The notes beneath the pieces were generated by a model, which did not search any database, was not told where the DNA came from, and saw nothing but the letters and a program-made list of their open reading frames with translations. Positions 8,388 through 15,387 of a stretch of DNA of 40,082 bases are shown piece after piece. Source of the stretch: a virus; the IMG/VR virus record IMGVR_UViG_3300023220_000259, positions 1 to 40,082 of that record. The stretch is one strand, 5' to 3'. A program made the position numbers and the translations under genes. Within the stretch, counting starts at the first letter, position 1, and the number at the start of each line of letters is the position of its first letter.

Positions 8388-8712
8388 AAAAGAAAGCCTA
8401 TTAATAGATAGAATGTACACTGACACAATAGAAGACTTACGTGGCGTGATAACTGATAAATTTGGTAGCATCAAAAAGTTTTGTGAGACTGAAGGAATGC
8501 CAGAAGAAACAAACCTTTCCCGTATATTTTCTAAAAAATCAAATCGGTGTATGTCTATCGGGTTATACATTCGAATATTGATTGCTTTGGGATTAGTGGA
8601 CAAAGACGCCATAATCGGGGAAACGCTGGATTTAAAACTATCCTTAAAGCTTTACTTGAAGATAGATCACACCGCGGTTTTCAGGTCAATAAATACAATT
8701 CCTTATCTATAG
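8377..8712 (+). CDS. Cro-like helix-turn-helix regulator, candidate
   Basis: This 111-residue protein contains ITDKFGSIKKFCETEGMPEE followed by NLSRIFSKKS, then a hydrophobic helix. The FGS-(I)-xxFC start and the LSRIF recognition-helix pattern resemble small Cro/C1-type helix-turn-helix proteins. The protein at 12229-12624 carries the same KFGSIK motif, so the two form a local family. It is placed in the early operon behind the dyad at 7313. Regulator of that dyad is an inference. Confidence 0.5.
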   Translation: MNSKKESLLIDRMYTDTIEDLRGVITDKFGSIKKFCETEGMPEETNLSRIFSKKSNRCMSIGLYIRILIALGLVDKDAIIGETLDLKLSLKLYLKIDHTAVFRSINTIPYL

Positions 8713-8722
8713 ATTACAAAAT

Positions 8723-8995
8723 ATGATAACGAGAGAAGAATATTTAAAGGCTTTAGAGATTATTGACTATTACCATAGGCAAAACGAAAGAAACCCCCGC
8801 GAATTAAAAGAGAATGATATTATAATTTTTTCGGTAACTCATTCGAAACACGTTACAAGAGGAAAAGATTATCAAGTTATACAGCTTGACGATCTTGGTT
8901 ATAGGAAAATAATGTGGATCAAAAACGACAAACGGCAATCGGTTAACATAAATATGAACAGCCATTTGTATCAATGGGAAATTAAAGCAGAATAG
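8723..8995 (+). CDS. Small phage protein of unknown function
   Basis: This 90-residue protein begins MITREEYLKALEIIDYYHRQ, a pattern common in uncharacterised small proteins of Bacteroidota phages, followed by a beta-rich half containing VTRGKDYQVIQLDD. It is co-oriented with the early genes. No function known. Confidence 0.55.
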   Translation: MITREEYLKALEIIDYYHRQNERNPRELKENDIIIFSVTHSKHVTRGKDYQVIQLDDLGYRKIMWIKNDKRQSVNINMNSHLYQWEIKAE

Positions 8996-9024
8996 TTGCT
9001 TTGATTTATTCCCTATCTTTAAGG

Positions 9025-9534
9025 ATGAAAACCGCAATAATAGCACTACTAATTTTCTCTATTCTTCCCGAAACAAAAGGGCAAGCCAATAAAATTTCTA
9101 TTGCTCATAGTGAAATCCAGGTCTTAACCCAGGACGTACCGGGGGTGTCTGCTTCAACTACTTTCAAAAAAATTAGTGAGTGGATCCAATACAATTACAA
9201 AAACCCTCGCAAAGTCAAAAAAGGAAAAGTCGAAAACAAGTTCATTCGGTTTACAGGGGTAGCGAAAGACGCAACCATTTATTTTGGAACAAGCTACGAC
9301 CTGGAATATACAATCAGCATTAACATAAAGGATGATAGATATTCATTAATAGTTGAGCGGCTAAAGTTTTGGAATGGCGGGGCCGGTACTGAAGTAAGAA
9401 TCAAACAGTTTTTTAAACCATACGGGGAAATCAAAAAGGTAAACAAGCCTTTCGGGTGTGGAATTGAGGACACACTAAACCGGATTAACGCATCAATTTA
9501 TAAATATGTCACTAGTGAAGGGCAAGATATTTGA
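9025..9534 (+). CDS. Secreted DUF4468-like protein
   Basis: The ATG at 9025 is chosen over a TTG at 9001 because it gives a good signal peptide: MKTAIIALLIFSILPETKGQ, probably cleaved near residue 20. The mature protein has WIQYNYKNPRKVKKGK, then strands ending in SINIKDDRYSLIVERL (about residues 95-110), which fits the DUF4468 TBP-like fold of Bacteroidota secreted proteins. A periplasmic or surface location is expected. A strong terminator follows at 9588. Role in the phage is unknown; envelope modification or exclusion is possible. Confidence 0.6.
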   Translation: MKTAIIALLIFSILPETKGQANKISIAHSEIQVLTQDVPGVSASTTFKKISEWIQYNYKNPRKVKKGKVENKFIRFTGVAKDATIYFGTSYDLEYTISINIKDDRYSLIVERLKFWNGGAGTEVRIKQFFKPYGEIKKVNKPFGCGIEDTLNRINASIYKYVTSEGQDI

Positions 9535-9587
9535 TTATATTTAAGTTCTATTCATTTTAGTTAGGTGATAATTTACTCTTCTTAGAG

Positions 9588-9618
9588 GCCCGAAGCTCCA
9601 AACTTCGGGCTTTTTTTT
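9588..9618 (+). terminator. Intrinsic terminator
   Basis: GCCCGAAG (9588-9595) pairs with CTTCGGGC (9603-9610) around a 7-base loop, followed by eight T (9611-9618). It ends the first early operon. Confidence 0.9.
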
Positions 9619-9635
9619 GTTGACTTTATAACAAA
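9616..9635 (+). promoter_or_regulatory. Dyad motif copy 2
   Basis: TTTGTTGACTTTATAACAAA keeps both half sites (TTTGTT-N8-AACAAA). It begins inside the T-run of the terminator and lies 22 bases before copy 3, about two helical turns. Confidence 0.55.
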
Positions 9636-9637
9636 CT

Positions 9638-9657
9638 ATTGTTAACTTGCAAGCAAA
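9638..9657 (+). promoter_or_regulatory. Dyad motif copy 3
   Basis: ATTGTTAACTTGCAAGCAAA is an imperfect copy (ATTGTT-N8-AGCAAA). It ends 17 bases before the ATG at 9675. With copy 2 it forms the only tandem pair in the window. Confidence 0.5.
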
Positions 9658-9674
9658 CAAAAATAATTAGCACC

Positions 9675-9917
9675 ATGCAACAACATCAAAAATCAGTAGA
9701 TACACTTCGTAAGTTTTTCACTGTTACCGTGGCAGCTTTTGAAATGCACCACAGTATTAGTTTAGTCTTTGGAAACAAGGGGGACATAAGCGATATGCAC
9801 CATTTACACTTAATAGCAAAAGAAGAAATCGAAAAAGTGGACCCAGATTTAGCCAAAATTGATAATTTACTTTCAATGATGGAAGATTTAACGAAAAAAT
9901 ATAATCTTAAACCTTAA
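9675..9917 (+). CDS. Small early protein of unknown function
   Basis: I choose ATG 9675, preceded by ATTAGCACC, over a TTG at 9639 that lies inside the dyad motif. The 80-residue protein is His/Met-rich and mostly helical (MEDLTKKYNL at the end). It leads the exonuclease operon. No family recognised. Confidence 0.55.
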   Translation: MQQHQKSVDTLRKFFTVTVAAFEMHHSISLVFGNKGDISDMHHLHLIAKEEIEKVDPDLAKIDNLLSMMEDLTKKYNLKP

Positions 9918-9928
9918 AAATTAACACC

Positions 9929-11194
9929 ATGAAATTAACAATTGAACAGGCTAAGGCGTTATACTTCGCCCCCGGAGCTTTACAAGAACCCCCGTATACA
10001 TTATTCAGATTTCACCGCGGGGACAATCGCTACTATTATAGTTATCAACAGTCAACCCCATTTCATCAAGCCGGCAAAGTAGTAACGATAAAGAGAGCGC
10101 GGGAAGTTTTAAAAATGTACACCTCGGTAACTTCTTTTATTAAAAACACTATGCCGACAAGTCCATTTTTAATAAAGTGGATTGCTGAGAAAGGCTACGA
10201 CGCTGCCAAGGCTTTCGCCAACATGCGGGCGGAGTATGGCACGTTAATGCATAAATGCTTTGCGCAACTCACCATCAATAAAACTTTTGAATTTAAAACC
10301 TTGCCGGATCTTGTAGACTTGACACTGCAGGAATGTTACTTACCAAGGACACACCGCGAACCCTGGATCGAAGAACTAGAAAAAGATATCCTCGCCTATT
10401 CACAATTTTTATTAGACTTTAAAATCAAACCCTTGGCGGTTGAGGTTGTTTTGTGTCATCCGAAAGACGGGTACGCGGGCGCCGTGGATTTAATAGCTAA
10501 GGCAATGATACCGGTCAAAGACTTTTACGGGGAAGTCTTGAAGAGCGGGAAGAACAAAGGCAAGCCCAAGCAAACGACCAAGGATATTGAAATGACAATT
10601 ATCGTAGATTTCAAAAGCGGTAAAAATGGATTCTATGAAGACCAAGAAATCCAATTGGAAGCCTACAAGCAACTAGCGGAAAAGAATTTCGGTGTTAAGA
10701 TTGACAGGCTTTATAATTTCAGCCCCAAGGATTGGAAGACAAGCCCGGGGTATAACCTGAAGGACCAAACAGACAGCAAGGCCCGTGCAAAGCTCAAGCA
10801 CTTAATACCACTCATGAAAATTGAGAACGAGCGAAGGCGCCGCAATTTAATAGAGATCGACGGGGAAATCGATTTAACAAAAGGGATATCCCGAAATTAT
10901 CGATCGGTAAGTATTGAAGACTTTATCATCGGTGATTTTAAAGATGAAATGGTCCAGGTCCGGGGAAGCATTGGCGAGCAAGTATTAACGGTTAAAATTG
11001 GAAACGTTGTTCACACTTCACCACCAAGGGATGCGGGCGAATTCCCATACACAAGGAAAGACAAAGCGGCATTCCTGCGGGCTATTAAAAAGCTGACCAA
11101 GCCGAAGAAAAAGAAGTCAAGATCACTGACAGCAAAAAAGTATGTTAATCTAACGACAGCCGAGGTTTCGCAATGGAATCAAAGGAACCACTAG
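9929..11194 (+). CDS. PD-(D/E)XK exonuclease (recombination)
   Basis: This 421-residue protein has the signature of RecB/Cas4-like PD-(D/E)XK nucleases: YGTLMHKCF (His near residue 107), a Glu in AVEVVL (about 172), Asp in GYAGAVDLIA (about 187), then IIVDFKSG (Asp about 226, Lys about 228) and QLEAYKQ (about 243), the QxxxY motif. The C-terminal 120 residues end in a Lys-rich stretch. It most likely processes DNA ends for recombination or replication, with the next gene. The start has the ATTAACACCATG context. Confidence 0.8.
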   Translation: MKLTIEQAKALYFAPGALQEPPYTLFRFHRGDNRYYYSYQQSTPFHQAGKVVTIKRAREVLKMYTSVTSFIKNTMPTSPFLIKWIAEKGYDAAKAFANMRAEYGTLMHKCFAQLTINKTFEFKTLPDLVDLTLQECYLPRTHREPWIEELEKDILAYSQFLLDFKIKPLAVEVVLCHPKDGYAGAVDLIAKAMIPVKDFYGEVLKSGKNKGKPKQTTKDIEMTIIVDFKSGKNGFYEDQEIQLEAYKQLAEKNFGVKIDRLYNFSPKDWKTSPGYNLKDQTDSKARAKLKHLIPLMKIENERRRRNLIEIDGEIDLTKGISRNYRSVSIEDFIIGDFKDEMVQVRGSIGEQVLTVKIGNVVHTSPPRDAGEFPYTRKDKAAFLRAIKKLTKPKKKKSRSLTAKKYVNLTTAEVSQWNQRNH

Positions 11195-11207
11195 AACCCA
11201 ACAGATT

Positions 11208-11924
11208 ATGAAAGGCAGAATAAAAAGAAATGAGGAACTAACCAGAAGTAAGTTTCCCATTATAGGAAAAATCAAAGTCGGAGAAAAAACCGAGAAAGGC
11301 TACCCGACAAGCCTTGATTATTTCCGGTGTACAGGTAAGTATGAAAAACATTTTACCGAAGCATACGGGCAAAAGCCCAATAGAATAAGCATTGTCTTTA
11401 TCTCTGATGATCTGAAAGACTCATGCTTTGAGCGTTACGAGTGTAGGGATACAGACGGGCGCTTGGCGGCGTATGGTGACGGTGAAGACACTTTCGTTTT
11501 TGATGACACCATAAACGAGCATAAGCTGTCAGAACTAAGTAAACCGAAACTTGCGGCGCTCGGTAAATGGTCGGTAATACTCACCATTAAGTTTATAGCC
11601 TTGGATGTGTCCGGGGTCTTTGGTCTTTTCCAATTTGATACTAAAGGGGACAAGTCAAGTATTCCACAAATCCGCGACACGTTCGACACTGTGTTGTCTA
11701 CTATCGGCACGGTGATAAATGTACCTTTTGATTTGATAGTAGAGAAAGTTAAAAGTCAAAAGCCAAGATCGAAAAGCGTCTTTCCTGTTGTGTCTATGGT
11801 GCCGAATATCTCAAAAGATAATCAGGATAAACTCGCCGCCTTCCATAAATCAGGTGGTGATATTAAACAGCTTGGAACATTGAATGAGGAAAAAGTAAAA
11901 AGACTAGAAAACGATCCATTATGA
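11208..11924 (+). CDS. Conserved phage recombination-module protein (gp3/RDF-like)
   Basis: This 238-residue protein contains KGYPTSLDYF, then YGQKPNRISIVFISDD (about residues 53-68), then YECRDTDGRLAAYGDGE (about 76-92). This order matches a widespread phage family often found beside exonucleases and sometimes annotated as a hydrolase or metal-binding protein, with distant resemblance to phiC31 gp3-type recombination directionality factors. No integrase is visible here, so a role in single-strand handling or recombination is more likely than excision. The biochemical function is uncertain. It overlaps the next gene by ATGA. Confidence 0.6.
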   Translation: MKGRIKRNEELTRSKFPIIGKIKVGEKTEKGYPTSLDYFRCTGKYEKHFTEAYGQKPNRISIVFISDDLKDSCFERYECRDTDGRLAAYGDGEDTFVFDDTINEHKLSELSKPKLAALGKWSVILTIKFIALDVSGVFGLFQFDTKGDKSSIPQIRDTFDTVLSTIGTVINVPFDLIVEKVKSQKPRSKSVFPVVSMVPNISKDNQDKLAAFHKSGGDIKQLGTLNEEKVKRLENDPL

Positions 11925-12214
11925 AACGAAACAACCACGATGAATTTGATTTAGAAGTAGTTAAACTGATGGAGAAATTCAAGTTTGATAAAGAAAATTG
12001 TTTGTTTTTTATTAGAGCGCAACTATGTAAGGATAAAGATGGAGATGATTTAGTTGAGGTAATATCGAACGAGGCGTATTATGATGAATTATTAATTGAG
12101 TCATTCCATACTCATAGCATAGATCATAAACATTTTGAAGATGTGATACTATTAGTAGCACATAGAATCATGGAAGATAAAGGATTTATAAAAGACGGGA
12201 AACCAAACATTTAA
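11921..12214 (+). CDS. Unknown helical acidic protein
   Basis: This 97-residue protein is rich in Asp, Glu and His and predicted helical by eye. It is translationally coupled to the upstream recombination gene by ATGA overlap. No motif recognised. Confidence 0.55.
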   Translation: MKRNNHDEFDLEVVKLMEKFKFDKENCLFFIRAQLCKDKDGDDLVEVISNEAYYDELLIESFHTHSIDHKHFEDVILLVAHRIMEDKGFIKDGKPNI

Positions 12215-12228
12215 AAAGACCTGAAAAT

Positions 12229-12624
12229 ATGACAACACACGCAGAATTAAAAGCGGAAATAATAGACAAGTTCGGATCTATTAAGCGCTTTGGAGCTATA
12301 AAGACTCTCGACCATTACGAATTAAGATTATTTTTAATACGCCGGGATAATAATATCTCTGAGAGAGAACAAAGGGCGATCAATGCTTTGGCTGAAGTCG
12401 TAGAGCTTACCAATAAAATGGAAGTCCCCCCGAATGAAATCGGCCCTATTGATAGAATTGCAATGAACAGGGTAATGAAATTAAAATTTGGTAACGTCTT
12501 GAGCTTCTGCAAAGAATACCCGGAGTTTAAACAAGAAACCGTCTACCAGATTTTGAACGGTTACCGGAAGCGCAAAACGAAAATAGTATTTCAATTAATT
12601 GACACCTTAGAAAATTTAAAGTAA
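12229..12624 (+). CDS. Double helix-turn-helix-like regulator, candidate
   Basis: This 131-residue protein has two related segments. The first (about residues 10-35) contains IIDKFGSIKRF, nearly the same as in the protein at 8377-8712. The second (about 87-125) contains KFGNVLSFCKEYPEFKQETV and then YQILNGYRKRK, a convincing Cro-like helix-turn-helix with a basic recognition-helix flank. It may bind a dyad such as TTTGTT-N8-AACAAA. It overlaps the next gene by one base (TAATG). Confidence 0.55.
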   Translation: MTTHAELKAEIIDKFGSIKRFGAIKTLDHYELRLFLIRRDNNISEREQRAINALAEVVELTNKMEVPPNEIGPIDRIAMNRVMKLKFGNVLSFCKEYPEFKQETVYQILNGYRKRKTKIVFQLIDTLENLK

Positions 12625-12938
12625 TGAAAACTTTTAACATTTCGCTCTGTAAGCCCAACGGGAAGCCGACAGGGGAAGTAAAAAATGTAAAAATATTAAG
12701 GGCTTTCGAATACAAAGGCCGTGGTTATGTCCTGCACGAAGAAATAAACGGACACAGGCGAATGTTCAAAGGAAAGATCGTTGTTTCTGATTATAAAACA
12801 GGGGGTCGCGTTCATTGTGGCGACGACCCCACCGAGACAATAGCGGAAGCAAAAGGTAGAATTTTAGAACGCCCTGATTTTAATTACGACGCTTATGAAA
12901 CTATCAATAATTCGAACATTCAATTAGAAATAATTTAA
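12624..12938 (+). CDS. Unknown soluble protein
   Basis: This 104-residue beta-rich protein begins MKTFNISLCKPNGKPTGEVK and has a charged middle. It is coupled to the preceding regulator by TAATG overlap. No function can be read. Confidence 0.5.
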   Translation: MKTFNISLCKPNGKPTGEVKNVKILRAFEYKGRGYVLHEEINGHRRMFKGKIVVSDYKTGGRVHCGDDPTETIAEAKGRILERPDFNYDAYETINNSNIQLEII

Positions 12939-12957
12939 CTTTTAACACTAAATAACA

Positions 12958-13341
12958 ATGACAAAAAAGACAGAAGTAAAAGTCCCGGTCGAATTACTGA
13001 TCGAAGAGAAAGCGAAAATCGCTGATGAATTAGTCGAATTCCGTGATGAAATCGGAACCCTCACCGAAAAGATGAAGGAAACGACGGCCAAGTCAAAAAA
13101 GGAAATTGCAATCATTGAGGGCAAAGTCTCTTACCATTACAAGTGCTTGAAGATTGGCCATAAAGATGTAATGATGAAATGCGACATTGTGAAAAACTTT
13201 GATTCAGGCTTCAAAGAGTATCACACTAAGGACGGCAAAGTCCATGAAATACCCTTAGTCGGTGATGATTACCAATTGGAGACAGACGACAAGACAGTGG
13301 GCAATGTGCCTGATGAAATACCGGAAGACGTTCAAATTTAA
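12958..13341 (+). CDS. Unknown protein with N-terminal coiled coil
   Basis: This 127-residue protein has a Glu/Lys-rich heptad region (about residues 10-55) followed by a beta-type domain with HYKCLKIGHKDVMMKCD. It is the last gene before a terminator. Its place at the end of the recombination operon suggests an accessory factor, which is inference. Confidence 0.55.
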   Translation: MTKKTEVKVPVELLIEEKAKIADELVEFRDEIGTLTEKMKETTAKSKKEIAIIEGKVSYHYKCLKIGHKDVMMKCDIVKNFDSGFKEYHTKDGKVHEIPLVGDDYQLETDDKTVGNVPDEIPEDVQI

Positions 13342-13369
13342 ATATTATAACTTTGAACCGGTGTTAATT

Positions 13370-13429
13370 CCCCGGCTAAATCTAAATGAAGATTCAACTA
13401 AAGTTTCTCAAATGATTAGCCGGGGTTTT
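13370..13429 (+). terminator. Long-loop terminator after the recombination operon
   Basis: CCCCGGCTAA (13370-13379) pairs perfectly with TTAGCCGGGG (13416-13425), followed by TTTTC and a further T-run. The 36-base loop holds two weak hairpins (ATCT/AGAT and AACT/AGTT). Confidence 0.75.
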
Positions 13430-13442
13430 CTTTTTTACAACA

Positions 13443-13462
13443 TTTGTTAGGTTATAAACAAA
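13443..13462 (+). promoter_or_regulatory. Dyad motif copy 4
   Basis: TTTGTTAGGTTATAAACAAA is identical to copy 1 at 7313. A -7-like box TAAACTTG (13471-13478) follows 24 bases after TTTG. The expected transcript start is about 13485 and no protein gene follows for 370 bases. Confidence 0.6.
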
Positions 13463-13479
13463 TAAGGTTGTAAACTTGT

Positions 13480-13566
13480 ATTAGTTAGTTACTAGGGATT
13501 TGATTAACTAAAGATTTTAAAGGCTTTGCCGGATAGTTCCCTAGACTTGATGGCCAAGCCTTTTTT
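13480..13566 (+). ncRNA. Candidate small RNA with kissing-loop potential
   Basis: Behind the promoter-like dyad at 13443 lie two hairpins. Hairpin A pairs TTAGTTA (13485-13491) with TAACTAA (13505-13511) and has CTAGGGA (13492-13498) in its loop. Hairpin B pairs AAAGGCTT (13519-13526) with AAGCCTTT (13556-13563), is followed by T (to 13566), and has TCCCTAG (13538-13544) in its loop. The two loops are perfectly complementary over 7 bases. Hairpin B acts as an intrinsic terminator, so the transcript would be about 80 bases with no ORF. Confidence 0.55.
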
Positions 13567-13574
13567 GGTTTCAC

Positions 13575-13763
13575 AGGAGTTACGCCGCTTCTCCTACATC
13601 AAAAAGAACTTAGGTTAAATGGCCGAAGTAGCAAAGTGCGTTCCCCTATATTGGGTTTTACATCGTGTGAGTCGAAATAGGTGCAATCCTTAGACACACG
13701 TTAATAAAACGATGGCATAACAGGAGGATGTCATTAGTGCGAAGCGATCCTATTGCGACCGAT
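13575..13763 (+). ncRNA. Structured gene-free region, candidate RNA or origin
   Basis: This stretch has no convincing ORF but many inverted repeats: AGGAG (13575-13579) with CTCCT (near 13591-13595); CGTGTG (13664-13669) with CACACG (13695-13700); GTCGAAATAGG (13671-13681) with CCTATTGCGAC (13749-13759), 10 of 11 paired, which together with the former makes a pseudoknot; and GGCAT with ATGTC presenting AGGAGG in a loop. It lies directly upstream of a GIY-YIG endonuclease. I could not match group I or II intron cores. Strand and function are uncertain. Confidence 0.35.
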
Positions 13764-13775
13764 TGAGTAAGAAAA

Positions 13776-13815
13776 ACCTCTCTTTTTTTCTAAAATTGGG
13801 GGAAAGAGGGGGTGC
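13776..13815. terminator. Possible hairpin terminator, either strand
   Basis: CCTCTCTTT (from 13778) can pair with AAAGAGGG (from 13803), with A-rich sequence on one side. Read on the minus strand it would be followed by a T-run. This would be appropriate for ending a minus-strand RNA or bounding the structured region. Weak evidence. Confidence 0.25.
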
Positions 13816-13856
13816 TTCTTCTTAACCTTTGCTCCCTTCTGAGTAAATAGATAAGC

Positions 13857-14321
13857 ATGAAGAATAGAAAGAAATCAAAAAGTAATTTCCTGATATCTCA
13901 AATGAAGAGAAGGACAATAATAAGAGTGCTTAAGGATTTAGGGATAAATAAAATTGGAATTAACCCTTTCCATAGATGTACAAACGTTACACTATTTGAT
14001 GAGTTTGAAGCAAAAAAAGGAATTACTATCCATGAATTCATAAAAGAGAAAAACATTAGGAAAAACATTAAATTGAAAGAAGGTAAGATCTACATAATTG
14101 GTAATCTACATCATGGATTAGTAAAGATCGGATTTAGTACAAATCCAGATAAAAGGTTATCAGGTATCCAATGTGGATGCCCTTTTAAAGTAAAAGTACT
14201 AAGGGTCTTTAATGGCACAATGAAGCAAGAAAAATATTTACATTATAAGTACCGAAACTTAAACACAAATGGCGAATGGTTTAAATATGAAGGTGAATTA
14301 ATGCAAAATATTAAACTTTAG
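13857..14321 (+). CDS. GIY-YIG/T5orf172-type endonuclease
   Basis: This 154-residue protein has a basic N-terminal half (about 75 residues) and a C-terminal GIY-YIG-like domain of the T5orf172/MUG113 kind: IYIIGNLHHGLVKIGFSTN (about residues 78-96), Arg in DKRLSGIQ, a late Glu in QEKYLHYKYR and the closing GEWFKYE. Such enzymes are often homing or mobile nucleases in phages. It stands alone between gene-free DNA and small zinc-knuckle genes, so it looks inserted. The ATG at 13857 is the only good start. Confidence 0.75.
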   Translation: MKNRKKSKSNFLISQMKRRTIIRVLKDLGINKIGINPFHRCTNVTLFDEFEAKKGITIHEFIKEKNIRKNIKLKEGKIYIIGNLHHGLVKIGFSTNPDKRLSGIQCGCPFKVKVLRVFNGTMKQEKYLHYKYRNLNTNGEWFKYEGELMQNIKL

Positions 14322-14410
14322 CTATTGCAAGGGATAGGGGGAACTATAATTAACAGACTATGAAAACACCAAACGACATAAAAGCAACTTTTAATTAGAT
14401 GAAATGTTAG

Positions 14411-14626
14411 ATGAGTGAATATAGGTGTGAAAAGTGTGGTCAGTTTGTAAACCCTTGTCATGAGAATATTAGACCAGTGGAGATTCACGGGATGTTTTCA
14501 AAAGATTGTGATATATTTTTTCATGATGATTGTTTTTTTGATTGGTGTGACGATCAGGATAATTTAAAACAACAAAAATATGATGAACAATGTGATTTGT
14601 ACAATAAAACAGGTATTCAACAATAG
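14411..14626 (+). CDS. Small Cys/His-rich protein, zinc-binding candidate
   Basis: This 71-residue protein has CEKCGQFVNPC near the N-terminus and HDDCFFDWC near residue 40, giving a likely zinc-binding pattern. Its last residues (GIQQ) and the DNA that follows are repeated at the end of the next gene. No function known. Confidence 0.5.
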   Translation: MSEYRCEKCGQFVNPCHENIRPVEIHGMFSKDCDIFFHDDCFFDWCDDQDNLKQQKYDEQCDLYNKTGIQQ

Positions 14627-14637
14627 AAACTAGATGA
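14615..14637 (+). repeat. 23-bp direct repeat, left copy
   Basis: The 23 bases starting ATTCAACAATAG are identical to 14837-14859. They cover the 3' end of the upstream gene and the spacer before the next start. Confidence 0.85.
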
Positions 14638-14638
14638 T

Positions 14639-14848
14639 ATGGAAAATGGAGACACTCTAATATTTTTAGACGGAACACACTGTAAATGCGAGTGTGGGGA
14701 TTTGGTGCTACATAAAAGATCAGGACAGAAGGATAGGGAATTAAGGGTAGTTAATACACATGGCAGGCCAAAAGACGGAAAAGCTCCTTTATGGTGGATT
14801 AGACACTGTGAATCTTACGGGGATACATTTACTAAAATTCAACAATAG
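14639..14848 (+). CDS. Small Cys/His protein inside a direct-repeat cassette
   Basis: This 69-residue protein contains CKCECGDLVLH (about residues 15-25), a compact Cys-rich motif, and ends KIQQ, like the neighbour's IQQ. The gene and its spacer lie between two 23-bp direct repeats, so it may have been gained by recombination or could be deleted by it. Function unknown. Confidence 0.5.
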   Translation: MENGDTLIFLDGTHCKCECGDLVLHKRSGQKDRELRVVNTHGRPKDGKAPLWWIRHCESYGDTFTKIQQ

Positions 14849-14859
14849 AAACTAGATGA
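14837..14859 (+). repeat. 23-bp direct repeat, right copy
   Basis: Identical to 14615-14637; it covers the end of the cassette gene and the spacer before the replication gene at 14871. Confidence 0.85.
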
Positions 14860-14870
14860 CTAAATAAAAA

Positions 14871-15293
14871 ATGACACTATTTAATCAATTAACACCTGAA
14901 ACTGAAAAGCTCATCGAAGACCATTCCGAACTAATAAACAAGCATTTGGGCGTATGGATCAGCAACGAAATAAAAATAAAAGGCGGAATCGCTGGCGATG
15001 TAATCAATTTTTTGTTTCTGGAAAAACAAAGAATCAATCCTAGTCAAAGAATTATAAAATTAACCCCCGACAGAAAAAGGCTAATCGAAGCACAAATAAG
15101 AAGCGGTAACGGGTTAGCTCAGTTTATGGGTGTAATTTCTTTTAAGGTTAGACAATGGATGAATGACTCTGAATTCAGCAAGCATCTAACGCCGGAAACA
15201 TTATTCAGAATATCTAATTTTCAAAAATATTTAGAGGAAGCACGGGAAGATTTAGACCAAAAGCCAGTTACAAATGCACAAGAATATAGTTAA
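14871..15293 (+). CDS. Phg_2220_C-like replication protein
   Basis: In this 140-residue protein the C-terminal half has LTPDRKRLIEAQIRSGNGL, a middle VISFKVRQWM and then HLTPETLFRISNFQKYL. This matches the conserved phage C-terminal domain TIGR02220/Phg_2220_C (helix pair, then RPETLF...kFExYL), found in phage primosomal or replication-initiation proteins. It sits just before the helicase gene, as expected for a helicase-loader or initiator partner. The usual N-terminal winged helix is short or missing here. Confidence 0.65.
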   Translation: MTLFNQLTPETEKLIEDHSELINKHLGVWISNEIKIKGGIAGDVINFLFLEKQRINPSQRIIKLTPDRKRLIEAQIRSGNGLAQFMGVISFKVRQWMNDSEFSKHLTPETLFRISNFQKYLEEAREDLDQKPVTNAQEYS

Positions 15294-15384
15294 TCTTAAA
15301 AACTTCATTGGTTGGTTCTTTATTGTGCTGGCATTTTTCCTATTAAGCTGGGTATTATTGATGTACAGACGTCAGAAAATTTAA
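15274..15384 (+). CDS. Single-span membrane peptide
   Basis: This 36-residue ORF begins MHKNIVNLKN, has one strong hydrophobic segment (residues 11-30) and a basic tail (YRRQKI). It overlaps the upstream replication gene by 20 bases and ends 3 bases before the helicase gene. It is small, so the call is tentative. Confidence 0.4.
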   Translation: MHKNIVNLKNFIGWFFIVLAFFLLSWVLLMYRRQKI

Positions 15385-15387
15385 AAC

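Noticed and set aside
9001-9021. TATCTTTA box at 9014-9021 with TTG at 8996 as promoter for the secreted protein
   Set aside because: The implied transcript start would lie at about 9028, after the ATG at 9025.
13619-13693. 24-codon ORF MAEVAKCVPLYWVLHRVSRN and following in the structured region
   Set aside because: No start context like its neighbours and it overlaps the strongest inverted repeats; more likely chance.
13567-14321. Group I or group II intron hosting the GIY-YIG gene
   Set aside because: I could not find the core P7/R-S elements of group I or a domain V-like hairpin of group II, and no split host gene flanks the region.
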